From: Eggerthellaceae bacterium
GTDB taxonomy: Bacteria; Actinomycetota; Coriobacteriia; Coriobacteriales; Eggerthellaceae
NCBI GenBank assembly: GCA_017440565.1
Contig: JAFSHA010000026.1
Location: 1 to 64,000 of the forward strand
Direction of reading: 5' to 3'
DNA: 64,000 nucleotides
Shown: positions 41,210 to 50,159 of the stretch, one piece after another
Layout of the letters: each line of letters begins with the position of its first letter
Position numbering within the stretch: position 1 is the stretch's first letter
The notes under the pieces: model-generated
Database searches by the model: none
What the model was told of the DNA's origin: nothing
What the model saw: only the letters and a program-made list of their open reading frames with translations
Translations under genes and position numbers: made by a program

Positions 41210-42895
41210 GTGGAACGCAGACCTGCGCAAACCGACGTCACGCGCATGCCGCGACGCATGGCGAAAACCCCCGAGCCACATGCGGCCATCGCACGCGATC
41301 ACGCAGGCCCCGCGAGCGCCAGCGGCCAAGCGGGCGCGCCAAACCCCGAAGGCGCCGACGAGGTGCCCACCCTCACCATAACGAGGATCGACACCGCGTT
41401 GCGCGAGCTCAAAACCGACGAGCAGCGGCTCGTTTTCGCGCTCGAAAAGCGCCTGGGCAGCGCCGCCCACCAGGCGGCCCACGAAAGCACGCAAGAGCAA
41501 ACCGCCCTCTACCAAGCCCGCTGCACGAGCAATCCGCATCGAGACCTCGCGCGTTGCGTGGTGAAGATGACCTGCAACGCCGAACTCGCGCGCAACGAAT
41601 GGGATCACCTCATCACCACGCGCAGCTCCGTTTTCCCCACCCCCTTCGTCATGGGCAGGGTGGAAGAATCACCCAGCGCAGGCCCCACGCGTTACGTCAT
41701 CGTCATGGAATTCGTACATGGCGAGACGCTCAGCGCGCTTATGGAGAAAGGCTTCGGCGAAGACGCCGGTTCCGCACCCGTCGAGAAAGCGCTCGAGATC
41801 ATAAGCCCGCTTGCCAGCGCCTTCCGTGACCTCGCACTTTCGCTGCACCCCTTCGTCCACCGAGACGTCAAACCCGATAACATCATCGTGAGCCAGCTGG
41901 GCGGAAAGCGCCGCACACGTCTCATCGACCTAGGCGTCTCTTCCCACGTGGGAGACCCGCGGCAGCGCGAGCACCTGGGCTATTCGGCCCTCTACGCCGC
42001 CCCCGAAATCGCCCGACCCGAAACCTACCCCGCGCACGAGACCTTTTCCATCGACGATGCGCGCATCGACACGTACGGTCTGGCAGCAACGCTGCACGCG
42101 CTGTTGCTGGGAAGCCCGCCGAAAACTCCCCTTTCGCTCGGCGCTGCGCAACTGCGCCACGACGCCGAGATCATCCGGGAAATAAAGCAGCTGACTGCGG
42201 AAAACGTCCGTGCGAAACACGGCATAGAGCCCGACCCGAAAACGCTCGACCAGCTGGCTGCCGCCGTCATCAGAGAACACGACGACGCCCTCCTCCGTGC
42301 ACTCGAGCGCGGCCTTGCGCCCCTGCAGTCGCAGCGCCCCACGCCCACCGAGTTCTTCGACATGCTGCCCACCAACTACCGCGCGCACGTCGCGGGCGAC
42401 ATCCACCTGCGGTTCCTCGAGCAACTGGCAAGCAAGTCCTCCCCTGCGGCAGGCCCGCTGAACACCGTGCGCCTTGCCGAGGCAGAATCGGTCGACCTGC
42501 ATGGCACGGCGCTCGACGATGCCTACCGCTACCCCGCCTTCCACGAAGACTTTCACCATGCTTCGATGCTCTACAACTCCGGAAACTATCAGGAAGCGGT
42601 ACCGCTGCTCATGAAGCTTACCGAGGCGGGCGACGCCGTTTCCTCGTACAACCTGGGCGTTTGCTACAAAGACGGCCTCGGCGGCCTTAAGCGGGACGAG
42701 CGCAAGATGCTCGCCTGCTGGATGCGCGCGGCCGATGGCGGGCACATCGTGGCCATCCACAACGTGGGCGTATGCCACGAAGAAGGCCGGGGTGTTCCGA
42801 ACACCCCCGAGATGAAGGCTGCCGCGCGCATCTGGTACGAACGTGCCGCCGCCTTGGGCTTCCCCGCCGCCATCGAACGCCTCGCCTCCTTATAG
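41210..42895 (+). CDS. Ser/Thr protein kinase with C-terminal Sel1 repeats
   Basis: A Hanks-type kinase of 561 residues from the GTG at 41210, chosen because AGGAGG lies 4-5 nt upstream and because an ATG further up (41156) precedes a likely -10 box. The catalytic loop is VHRDVKPDNIIV (about 219) and the metal motif is LIDLGVSS (DLG). YAAPEIARPE follows. About 130 residues of helical linker lead to two Sel1-like repeats (AVPLLMKLTEAGDAVSSYNL, then WMRAADGGHIVAIHNVGVCH). No membrane segment is seen. The shared Sel1-type tail suggests kinship with the kinase at 34464-35810. Confidence 0.88.
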   Translation: MERRPAQTDVTRMPRRMAKTPEPHAAIARDHAGPASASGQAGAPNPEGADEVPTLTITRIDTALRELKTDEQRLVFALEKRLGSAAHQAAHESTQEQTALYQARCTSNPHRDLARCVVKMTCNAELARNEWDHLITTRSSVFPTPFVMGRVEESPSAGPTRYVIVMEFVHGETLSALMEKGFGEDAGSAPVEKALEIISPLASAFRDLALSLHPFVHRDVKPDNIIVSQLGGKRRTRLIDLGVSSHVGDPRQREHLGYSALYAAPEIARPETYPAHETFSIDDARIDTYGLAATLHALLLGSPPKTPLSLGAAQLRHDAEIIREIKQLTAENVRAKHGIEPDPKTLDQLAAAVIREHDDALLRALERGLAPLQSQRPTPTEFFDMLPTNYRAHVAGDIHLRFLEQLASKSSPAAGPLNTVRLAEAESVDLHGTALDDAYRYPAFHEDFHHASMLYNSGNYQEAVPLLMKLTEAGDAVSSYNLGVCYKDGLGGLKRDERKMLACWMRAADGGHIVAIHNVGVCHEEGRGVPNTPEMKAAARIWYERAAALGFPAAIERLASL

Positions 42896-42904
42896 CGGCG
42901 CCCG

Positions 42905-42968
42905 AATGCCCGAAAGGGGTCGGGGGGTATGGGCGCATGCCTGCACCCCCCGACCCCTTTCGGGCATT
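42905..42968. terminator. Bidirectional terminator, perfect 24-bp stem
   Basis: Arms 42905-42928 and 42945-42968 are perfectly complementary (AATGCCCGAAAGGGGTCGGG...), with a 16-nt loop. It lies between the convergent kinase and foldase genes. The arms end AATG/CATT, giving a weak T tract either way. Confidence 0.75.
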
Positions 42969-42984
42969 TGCCGCGCATCATGCA

Positions 42985-43010
42985 GAAAACCCGTCGGCAG
43001 ACGGGTTTTC
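42985..43010 (-). terminator. Terminator of the foldase gene
   Basis: GAAAACCCGT / ACGGGTTTTC with a 6-nt loop, 29 bp after the stop codon. Confidence 0.75.
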
Positions 43011-43038
43011 GCTTACGTTCGGAATATGTTGCGCGAAG

Positions 43039-44244
43039 CTACTCGGCAGCGGGCTGCTCGGCGGTGTCGGCCTCGCCCTCAGCCGCGGCGTCTTCACCCT
43101 CGGCTGCAGCGCCTTCCGCTTCAGTCCCATCGGCCGAAGCCTCGACGTCACCTTCGACGGTAGCGTCCTCGGGTGCATTGTCGGCGGCATGCTCGGCCTC
43201 GTAGGCCTCCATGTCAACGTAGTAGGAAAGGCCCTCGGGCATGTCGTTGATCACGATGTCACCCGACTCAAGCTGCTCGTCAAGCCAGGCCTGATACTCG
43301 TCGGCGCACATCTGCTCGTAGAGCATGTCGTAGACGATGTCGTAGAACTCCTGCGGGAAGCCGTCAAGGCTGGTCATTTCCTCGGGAGCGGTGTACACGT
43401 CGGTACACTGGATGATGTGAATGCCGAACTGGCTGGTCACAAGCCCACTTACTTCGCCAACCTCAAGCGCGTCAAGGCCGGTTTGATACTCGGTCACAAA
43501 CGTGGTCAGCGCATCCCAACCCACGTTTCCGCCATCAGCAGCCGAGCCGTCCATGGAGTATTCCGCCGCGGCATCGGCGAAGGCAAGCTCACCGGAATTG
43601 ATCTTGTCCAAAACCTCCTGCGCAAGCGCTTCGTCAGCCGCGTCAAACAGGATGTGCGAGGACTTCTTCGCGCCGTCGAAGCTACTGGCGTACATCTGCG
43701 CATACATCAGCAGATCTTCCTCGGCGGGCTCGGCGTCGACGGTGAAGGTCTGCTCGAATCGCTCGACCACAAGCGAGGTCTCGATGGTCTCACGGTACTC
43801 AGCCTCGTCGGCAAAACCGGCGCCCGTGAGCGCGGTAAGCCAGGCCTCGTCATCCTCGAACTGGGACTTCATGCTGTTCACGTAAGAATCGATCTCGGCA
43901 GCGTCGATGACGATGCCCGCCGCCTCGGCGCCCTGGCGCACCAGCTCCTGCTCGACATAGCCGTCGATCACTTCGCTGCGAACCGTTTCGGAGGTGTAGC
44001 CGTAGGTGTGCATCCAGTCAGCCCACGACGCCTCATCGGTGATACCGTAATTCGTACGCACCGACTCGACGGCAAGCGTCACGTCGTCCTCGGCAATCTC
44101 GACGCCGTTGACGGTGGCCGCAACGCCACCCGTAAGGCCCGTTGGCTCCGAAGTTTCCTCAGCCGAGCAGCCAGCCATGCCCCACACGCAGGCAGCAGCC
44201 ACGCCGGCCGTCAAAACCATTTTCGCAACAGAATGCTTCTTCAT
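43039..44244 (-). CDS. PrsA/SurA-like peptidyl-prolyl isomerase lipoprotein
   Basis: A 401-residue exported foldase. The N-terminus is a lipoprotein signal: MKKHSVAKMVL, a hydrophobic core, and a lipobox ending M-A-G-C, with Cys 25 as the lipidated residue. A SurA_N-like helical part (ATVNGVEIAEDDVTLAVE) is followed by a parvulin PPIC domain at about 205-300 (SSHILFDAADEALAQEVLDK, GGNVGWDALTTFV, VTSQFGIHIIQ). The last 55 residues are a Glu/Ala-rich disordered tail. It would help secreted proteins, perhaps including the PBP part of the nearby fusion, to fold outside the membrane. Confidence 0.9.
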   Translation of the reverse strand: MKKHSVAKMVLTAGVAAACVWGMAGCSAEETSEPTGLTGGVAATVNGVEIAEDDVTLAVESVRTNYGITDEASWADWMHTYGYTSETVRSEVIDGYVEQELVRQGAEAAGIVIDAAEIDSYVNSMKSQFEDDEAWLTALTGAGFADEAEYRETIETSLVVERFEQTFTVDAEPAEEDLLMYAQMYASSFDGAKKSSHILFDAADEALAQEVLDKINSGELAFADAAAEYSMDGSAADGGNVGWDALTTFVTEYQTGLDALEVGEVSGLVTSQFGIHIIQCTDVYTAPEEMTSLDGFPQEFYDIVYDMLYEQMCADEYQAWLDEQLESGDIVINDMPEGLSYYVDMEAYEAEHAADNAPEDATVEGDVEASADGTEAEGAAAEGEDAAAEGEADTAEQPAAE

Positions 44245-44578
44245 ACATACCTTCCCTCAAACATGGAAACGCCCGCATCGGCGCCGCGCATGGGAAGAAG
44301 GCCCCCTTGCGCACCATGATTAAATCCGGCGTGTATTTTCCCACACCGCGCAAAACCGCGCGCACCTTGCACAATATGTTCACTTTTGAATCATACGAAA
44401 GAGGGGGCGAATCGGCTCGTCTGGAAGCTGATGGCAACCCATGAGCGTCCGAAAGCGGAACAGGGATCTCGGCTCCGCGTCGCACTCTGCGTCCCACTCC
44501 CGCCCGCATGCCCCCTTCGGGCACCGGACGACGAAGCGGGCGTTCGACGTGAATCAAATCCACCGCAACCCATTCCGC
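44245..44578. other. Intergenic region between foldase and typA
   Basis: It contains the foldase upstream region (an AT-rich patch near 44380-44395) and a GAGGGGGCGAATCGGCT stretch. I see no gene or repeat. Confidence 0.4.
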
Positions 44579-44615
44579 AAAAGAGAAGCGGCGCGAAGGA
44601 AACCTCCGCGCCGCC
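44579..44615 (-). terminator. Terminator of typA
   Basis: Minus-strand stem GCGGCGCGGAGG / CCTTCGCGCCGC followed by TTCTCTTTT. Confidence 0.8.
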
Positions 44616-44639
44616 ATTTTCAACCGTGAAACGTCAAAC

Positions 44640-46451
44640 CTACTGCTTGGCAGCCTTCTTGCGATCAACCGCCGAAAGCAGGCGCTTGCGCAAACGAACG
44701 CTCTTCGGCGTCACCTCGACCAGCTCGTCGTCCTGGATGTACTCGAGCGCCTCCTCGAGCGTGAACGTGATGGGCGGCGTGAGCTGAATGGCCTTGTCCG
44801 CCGAGCTCGAGCGCTGGTTGCCCAGGTTCTTCGTCTTCTCGACGTTAACCACCATGTCGCCTTCCTTGGCCGACTCGCCCACGATCATGCCCTCATAGCA
44901 GTCGTCGCCCGGGCCCACGAACAAACGCCCGCGCTCCTGCAGCGTGTCGAGCGCGTACGCTACGGCCTTGCCGGTGGACATCGCAATGAGCGCGCCGTTC
45001 TTGCGCCCGGCCATCTCGCCGGTGAACGGGCCGTACTCGCGGAAGCGGTGGAACAGGATGGCCTCGCCGTGCGTGGCGTTAAGGATGCGCGTCTTCAGTC
45101 CCATGGTGCCGCGCGAGGGAATGCGGAAGGTGAGGTGCGTCATGGTTTCGTCCGAGGCCATTTCCTCCATGATGCCGCCGGCCATGCCCATGACCTCGAT
45201 GGCCTTGCCCGCGTACTCGTTGGGAACGTCAACCGTAGCCTCCTCGATGGGTTCGAGACGGCTGCCGTCGGCGGCCTTCTTGTACACCACGCGCGGGCGG
45301 CCCACCTGGAACTCGAAGCCCTCGCGGCGCATGGTCTCCATCAAAACGGAAAGGTGCAGAACGCCGCGACCAGCCACTTCCACGCCGCTCTTGTCCTCGA
45401 GCTCGTTGATGCGCATGGAGATGTTGCTCTCCTTCTCGCGCATGAGGCGCTCCTTAAGCTGGCGCGCGCCCACGATCTCGCCCTCGCGACCCACAAGCGG
45501 GCTGTTCGACGCCTCGAACACGATGGCCATGGTGGGCTCCTCCACGGCGATGGGCTCCATCTCCACGGGGTTCTCGATGTCGGTCAGGATATCGCCGATG
45601 TCGGCATCCTCGATGCCGATAACCGCCACGATGTCGCCCGCGTGCACCTCGGGTACCTCGGCCTTGCCCAGATTCTCGAACGTGTACACCTTGCGAACCT
45701 GCGCGGTGCGGCGGGTGCCGTCGGCCTTCACCACGAGCACCTGCTCCTTCTCATGCAGAACGCCGCTGCGCAAACGGCCCACGCCGATGCGGCCCTCGTA
45801 GCTGGAGTGGTCGACGGTGCAAATCTGCATGGCCACGGGACCTTCCGCCTCCACCTCGGGGGCGGGAACCTCGGCCAAGATAGCGTCAAGCAGCGGCACC
45901 ATGTCCATGTTGTCGTCAGCGGGGTCAAGGCGCGCATAGCCGTTCACGGCGGAAGCGTACACCACGGGGAAATCCAGCTGGTGGTCATCGGCGCCCAGCT
46001 CGACCATGAGGTCGAACACCTTGTCCACGGCACCTTCCGGATCGGCGTTGGGGCGGTCGATCTTGTTCACCACCACGACGATGCGCAGGCCGCGGGAAAG
46101 CGCATGGGAAAGCACGAAGCGCGTCTGCGGCTTGGGGCCTTCGTACGCGTCGACAATGAGCAGCGCGCCGTCGGCCATGTTCAGCACGCGTTCCACCTCG
46201 CCGCCGAAGTCCGCATGGCCGGGGGTGTCGATGACGTTGATCTTCACGCCCTTGTAGCCGATGGAGATGTTCTTCGACAGAATGGTGATGCCGCGCTCGC
46301 GCTCCTGGTCGTTGCTGTCGAGCACGCGCTCGGCCACCTGCTGGTTCTCGCGAAACACGTGCGACGCCCACAGAAGGCGGTCGACCAGCGTGGTCTTGCC
46401 GTGGTCAACGTGCGCGATAATGGCGACGTTGCGAATGTTTTCCTGCTTCAT
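44640..46451 (-). CDS. typA: Ribosome-associated GTPase TypA/BipA
   Basis: A 603-residue translational GTPase related to EF-G, which binds ribosomes under stress and in subunit assembly. G1 is AHVDHGKTT (13-21), switch [15 protein letters not shown]4 NKIDRPNA. The BipA-specific C-terminal domain is present ([54 protein letters not shown]). Length is standard. It is monocistronic, with a terminator 25 bp downstream. Confidence 0.96.
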   Translation of the reverse strand: MKQENIRNVAIIAHVDHGKTTLVDRLLWASHVFRENQQVAERVLDSNDQERERGITILSKNISIGYKGVKINVIDTPGHADFGGEVERVLNMADGALLIVDAYEGPKPQTRFVLSHALSRGLRIVVVVNKIDRPNADPEGAVDKVFDLMVELGADDHQLDFPVVYASAVNGYARLDPADDNMDMVPLLDAILAEVPAPEVEAEGPVAMQICTVDHSSYEGRIGVGRLRSGVLHEKEQVLVVKADGTRRTAQVRKVYTFENLGKAEVPEVHAGDIVAVIGIEDADIGDILTDIENPVEMEPIAVEEPTMAIVFEASNSPLVGREGEIVGARQLKERLMREKESNISMRINELEDKSGVEVAGRGVLHLSVLMETMRREGFEFQVGRPRVVYKKAADGSRLEPIEEATVDVPNEYAGKAIEVMGMAGGIMEEMASDETMTHLTFRIPSRGTMGLKTRILNATHGEAILFHRFREYGPFTGEMAGRKNGALIAMSTGKAVAYALDTLQERGRLFVGPGDDCYEGMIVGESAKEGDMVVNVEKTKNLGNQRSSSADKAIQLTPPITFTLEEALEYIQDDELVEVTPKSVRLRKRLLSAVDRKKAAKQ

Positions 46452-46579
46452 GTATGTGCTTCTTTCTTATTGCGTTCAGCGGAAGTGCAACCGAGAATAA
46501 TACCACGGATGCGCCCGTTTGACGCCAAACTCCCAGCACACACGCATTCGCTTCGGCAGCCAGCGGCAGGCGGCTTTCC

Positions 46580-48013
46580 TTAGCGCTCGTCCATGGGCTT
46601 GTATTCGCGGCCCTTCGCGTAGGTGTTCTTGTACGCAGGGCGAATGATGCGCTTGCCCGAGGCGATTTCCTCGAAGCGATGCGCCGCCCAGCCGGCCATG
46701 CGCGCACAGGCGAACAGCGGCGTGAAGAGGTCTTCCGGGATGCCCATCATGGAGTAGATGAAGCCGGTGTACATGTCCACGTTGGCGCACATGTCCTTGC
46801 GCGTGCCCTTCTCGCGCAAGATGACCTCCGGCGCGAGGCGTTCGATACGCTTAAGCAGGTCGAACTCAGCCTCATGATCAGTACCGGTAGCCAGCTTCTC
46901 CGCGAAACGCTTGCAAATCACGGCGCGCGGATCGGAAAGCGTGTACACCGCATGGCCCATTCCGTACACCAGGCCCGTCTTGTCGTAGGCCTGCTTGTTC
47001 ACGATCTTGGCCAAATACGCGGCAACTTCGTCGTCGCTTTCCCAGTTCGCCACGTTCTGCTTGATCTCGCGCTGCATGGCGAGCACCTTGTGGTTGGCGC
47101 CGCCATGGCGAAAGCCCTTGAGCGAGCCGATGGCCGCCGCGTACGTGGAGTACGGGTCGGTATCGGAAGAGGAGAGAACGCGCGCGGTGAACGTGGAGTT
47201 GTTGCCGCCGCCATGCTCGGCGTGCACGCACAGCAAAATGTCGAGCATGCGCGCCTCCTCGGGCGTGAACTGGCGGTCGGGGCGCAGCATGGACAGGATG
47301 GTCTCGGCGGTGGACTGCCCGGGAATGAACCGATGCATGATCATGGACTCGCCGTGGTAGCGGGCGCGCGAGGCGTAATAGGTAAGCACCATGATGCGCG
47401 GCAGACGCGAGATAAGCGAAAGGGCCGTGTTGATCTCGTGCTCGGGCGTGCGGCTTTCGGCGTTTTCGTCGTGGCCGTACAGGAGAAGGACCGAGCGTGC
47501 CAGCACGTTCATGATGTTGGAAGGCGTGTTCGACATGATCATCGAGGCGGTGAAGCCGTCGGGCAGCTCGCGCTGCGCGTCGATGACCTCAATGAAGTCG
47601 GTCAGCTGCTGGCTGGTGGGAAGGTCGCCCATGAGCAGCAGATAGGCCACCTCCTCGAAGTTGAAGCGGCGATGGACCGAGTCGTCACCCAGAATGTCGT
47701 AAAGGTCGTAGCCGCGCAGGCGCAGCCAACCCTCGTCGGCCACCTTCTCGCCGTCGGATATCACGTATCCGTGCACGTTGGAGATGTTGGTCATGCCGGC
47801 AAGCACGCCCGTACCGTCGGCGTTGCGCAGGCCGCGTTTGACGTCGTAGCGCTCGTAGAGGCGCGGATCGATGCGGTTGATCTGATCGAATTCCTCGAAA
47901 AGCGAGATTTTGGCGGTTGCGGGGACGCTGACGCCGAAAGCGGGCGCAGCCGGCGCGGCGCTTGCGGCGTTGGCGGAATCGGGCGAGGCGTTGGGGGCAG
48001 TGCTGATTACCAT
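46580..48013 (-). CDS. gltA: Citrate synthase
   Basis: Condenses oxaloacetate and acetyl-CoA. 477 residues from the ATG at 48013, which has AAAGGA upstream. The active-site His and Asp regions are visible: CVHAEHGGGNNSTFTARV, GSLKGFRHGGANHKV, VYGMGHAVYTLSDPRA, and the Arg-containing FTPLFACARMAGWAAH at the end. The first 35 residues are an Ala/Pro-rich extension. No other TCA gene is adjacent. In an anaerobe this enzyme probably serves glutamate synthesis in an incomplete cycle, which is inference. Confidence 0.93.
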   Translation of the reverse strand: MVISTAPNASPDSANAASAAPAAPAFGVSVPATAKISLFEEFDQINRIDPRLYERYDVKRGLRNADGTGVLAGMTNISNVHGYVISDGEKVADEGWLRLRGYDLYDILGDDSVHRRFNFEEVAYLLLMGDLPTSQQLTDFIEVIDAQRELPDGFTASMIMSNTPSNIMNVLARSVLLLYGHDENAESRTPEHEINTALSLISRLPRIMVLTYYASRARYHGESMIMHRFIPGQSTAETILSMLRPDRQFTPEEARMLDILLCVHAEHGGGNNSTFTARVLSSSDTDPYSTYAAAIGSLKGFRHGGANHKVLAMQREIKQNVANWESDDEVAAYLAKIVNKQAYDKTGLVYGMGHAVYTLSDPRAVICKRFAEKLATGTDHEAEFDLLKRIERLAPEVILREKGTRKDMCANVDMYTGFIYSMMGIPEDLFTPLFACARMAGWAAHRFEEIASGKRIIRPAYKNTYAKGREYKPMDER

Positions 48014-48334
48014 GGCAGGTCCTTTCGTCATATCCGCCCATCATAGCCGCGCCGCGATGCCAAACGTTACGCGCACGTTAAAGCGTAGGCGAAACGCCAT
48101 CAAGCGGGCTCCTCGATCCCAAGGCCGTTTTGTTTTAGTTGATCTAAAACGAAACGATTTTCGCCAAAACGATCTCGTTCAAACCGAAGACGAAGGGCGA
48201 ACGCCAGGCGCCAATGCGCAAAACTTCCCGCACACCGCAACTCGCTGCGCATTGCAATAGATCGTGCCGAATCGCAGCGAATCACGAACTTCCGCAACTT
48301 CCGCAAATTTTTTCATTCTGTAAGAAAATTTTTC
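48014..48334. other. Intergenic region upstream of citrate synthase and tRNA-Arg
   Basis: The one clear structure is an inverted repeat at 48126-48156 (CGTTTTGTTTTAG / CTAAAACGAAACG, 12 of 13 paired). It could be an operator or a hairpin. No gene was recognised. Confidence 0.5.
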
Positions 48335-48363
48335 TTGACTTCGGAAGTTTAGAAGCGCAAAAT
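48335..48363 (+). promoter_or_regulatory. Promoter of tRNA-Arg(ACG)
   Basis: TTGACT (48335-48340) and CAAAAT (48358-48363) with a 17-bp spacer, 20 bp before the tRNA. AT-rich DNA (AAATTTTTTC and AAAATTTTTC) lies just upstream, like an UP element. Confidence 0.7.
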
Positions 48364-48383
48364 AGCCTTTGCTGTTTCGATGT

Positions 48384-48460
48384 GCGCCGTTACCTCAGCT
48401 GGATAGAGGGACTGACTACGAATCAGTACGTCGGGGGTTCGAATCCCTCACGGCGCACCA
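48384..48460 (+). tRNA. tRNA-Arg(ACG)
   Basis: A 77-nt cloverleaf. The acceptor pairs GCGCCGT with ACGGCGC, the anticodon loop is CTACGAA (ACG), and CCA is encoded. It is the expected TadA substrate. Confidence 0.95.
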
Positions 48461-48471
48461 CTTTAACAGCC

Positions 48472-48513
48472 GGGGCCGCAACGACTGTAGAACAGCACGT
48501 GCGGTTTTTTTAT
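48472..48513 (+). terminator. Terminator of tRNA-Arg(ACG)
   Basis: CCGCAACGACTGT / ACAGCACGTGCGG hairpin (bulged) followed by TTTTTTTATT. Confidence 0.75.
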
Positions 48514-48776
48514 TGCCATCTATCGGAAAGGAACGTACTTGAAGGTTCGAAAATCGAAGCCTCACAGTATGTAATCTTCCGACTCCATCCCCGCGTTGGC
48601 AGTCGGAAGACGACTGCGGCGCGCTCACGTAAGGCACCACCCCCCTCCTCGCCGTTCCGCTTACAATGAAACGGAAGCGGAATCGAACGCAGGCAAGCCA
48701 TATGGCTTGAACCTGACTCGACACCGCAAAGCCAGGGCACCTGCCTCGCGAGCGCTTACACACGTAAGGGATGCTT
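48514..48776 (+). other. Leader region of the MgtE-N/CBS gene
   Basis: A CTTCCGACT / AGTCGGAAG hairpin (48577-48611) and a CCGCTT...AAGCGG hairpin near 48657-48683 lie in about 260 nt upstream of the start. A Mg-responsive leader is conceivable, but I could not match the M-box consensus. Confidence 0.35.
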
Positions 48777-50144
48777 ATGCTCTATCTGTCTCAAATGCTG
48801 GGCAAGCCCGTCATCGACGCGACGGGCGAGAAGATCGGCACCATTTCCGACCTCGCCATTTCCACTGGCGAGGTGTTTCCGCGCATCACAAGCCTCGCCT
48901 TCCAAGGCCCTGGGCGCGTGCCGTTCATGATCTCATGGCGCAAGTACGTCGGCGAATTCGGCGCCGACGGCATCACACTTTCCGTCGAAGCCCACGACAT
49001 CCGCTTCAGCTACCTGCAGCCCGACGAGGTCCTGCTCACGCGCGATCTGCTAAATAAGCAGATCGTCGACACGCAGGGCATGAAGGTCGTTCGCGTAAAC
49101 GACCTGAAGCTGTCGAAGTCGGGGACGCAGCTGCGCCTTCTGGGTGCGGAAGTGGGCGTGCGCGGCATCCTGCGCGGCCTGCACCCGCTTATCGAGCGCG
49201 CGGTGGTAGCCTGCGCCGGGCTTTTCCGCAAGCGCATCGACGAGCAGATCATCGCATGGAACTACATGGACCTGCTTGACCGCGACCTTTCCGAGGTTCA
49301 GCTTTCCGTCACGCACCGCCGCCTTGACGAGCTGCACCCCGCTGACGTGGCCGACATTCTCGAGCAGCTCGACCCGCAGCAGCGCGCCACCGTATTCAAG
49401 CACCTCGATGACGCGCAGGCTTCCGAGGCTATTTCCGAAATGGAAGACGAAGAGCGCGCGGAGTTCATCGACGAGCTTGACGACGTACGCGCGGCCAACC
49501 TCCTGGGCAACATGGATCCCGACGACGCGGCCGACATCGTGCGCGACCTCTCCTACGAGAAGGCCGAGACGCTTCTGCGCCTCATGGGCGTAGAGGACGC
49601 CGAGGAGATCCGCCGCCTTCTGGGCTACAAGGACGGCACCGCGGGCGGCATGATGACCACGCAGTTCGTGGCCGTGAGCGCCGGCGCCACCGTGCGCGAG
49701 GTCATTGAGGCCCTGCGCGGCCTCGAAGAAGACCACCCCACCGTGCACTACGTCTACGTCAACGACGAATACGGCAAGTTCATCGGCGTGCTCTCGCTGC
49801 GCACGCTCGTGCTTTCCGACGACGACACGCTGGTCGAAAGCGTCATGTTCGACGAAGTCATCTCGGTGACGCCGAACGAAACCGAAGAGGACGTGGCCGA
49901 AGCCATCTTCAAGTACAACATTCCCGCCATGCCCGTTGTCGACGAGCGCGGCGCACTGCTCGGCATCGTCACCATCGATGACGCTTACGACGCCATCGAA
50001 GAAGACGCCGCCGAGGAGAAGACGCGCGCCACGGCACTCATGGTCGTAGGAATAGGGCTTGCCGCCGTGCTCATTCTCGGCTTGTATACGCTCGTCCTGC
50101 TTGAGGTGCTTACCACCGCCGGCTACCTGAACTTCGGCGCATAA
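48777..50144 (+). CDS. MgtE-N / CBS-domain protein with single membrane segment
   Basis: A 455-residue protein built from the Mg-sensing part of MgtE without its transport domain. A PRC-barrel-like part (LGKPVIDATGEKIGTISDLA) is followed by a second one (LLNKQIVDTQGMKVVRVNDL). MgtE_N helices follow (RRLDELHPADVADILEQLDP and onward). Two CBS domains come next (TTQFVAVSAGATVREVIEAL; SVMFDEVISVTPNETEEDVA), then one C-terminal membrane helix. The ATG at 48777 is preferred since AAGGG is 7 nt upstream. The NRAMP-like gene starts 15 bp after its stop, so it probably gates or regulates that transporter in response to Mg. Confidence 0.85.
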   Translation: MLYLSQMLGKPVIDATGEKIGTISDLAISTGEVFPRITSLAFQGPGRVPFMISWRKYVGEFGADGITLSVEAHDIRFSYLQPDEVLLTRDLLNKQIVDTQGMKVVRVNDLKLSKSGTQLRLLGAEVGVRGILRGLHPLIERAVVACAGLFRKRIDEQIIAWNYMDLLDRDLSEVQLSVTHRRLDELHPADVADILEQLDPQQRATVFKHLDDAQASEAISEMEDEERAEFIDELDDVRAANLLGNMDPDDAADIVRDLSYEKAETLLRLMGVEDAEEIRRLLGYKDGTAGGMMTTQFVAVSAGATVREVIEALRGLEEDHPTVHYVYVNDEYGKFIGVLSLRTLVLSDDDTLVESVMFDEVISVTPNETEEDVAEAIFKYNIPAMPVVDERGALLGIVTIDDAYDAIEEDAAEEKTRATALMVVGIGLAAVLILGLYTLVLLEVLTTAGYLNFGA

Positions 50145-50159
50145 CGGGGCTGATCAGCC

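Noticed and set aside
46679-48046. 455-codon plus-strand frame
   Set aside because: It is antisense to citrate synthase, whose active-site motifs are complete; no ribosome binding site.
48514-48776. M-box (Mg) riboswitch upstream of the MgtE-N/CBS gene
   Set aside because: Hairpins are present, but the conserved M-box sequence blocks could not be found by eye.
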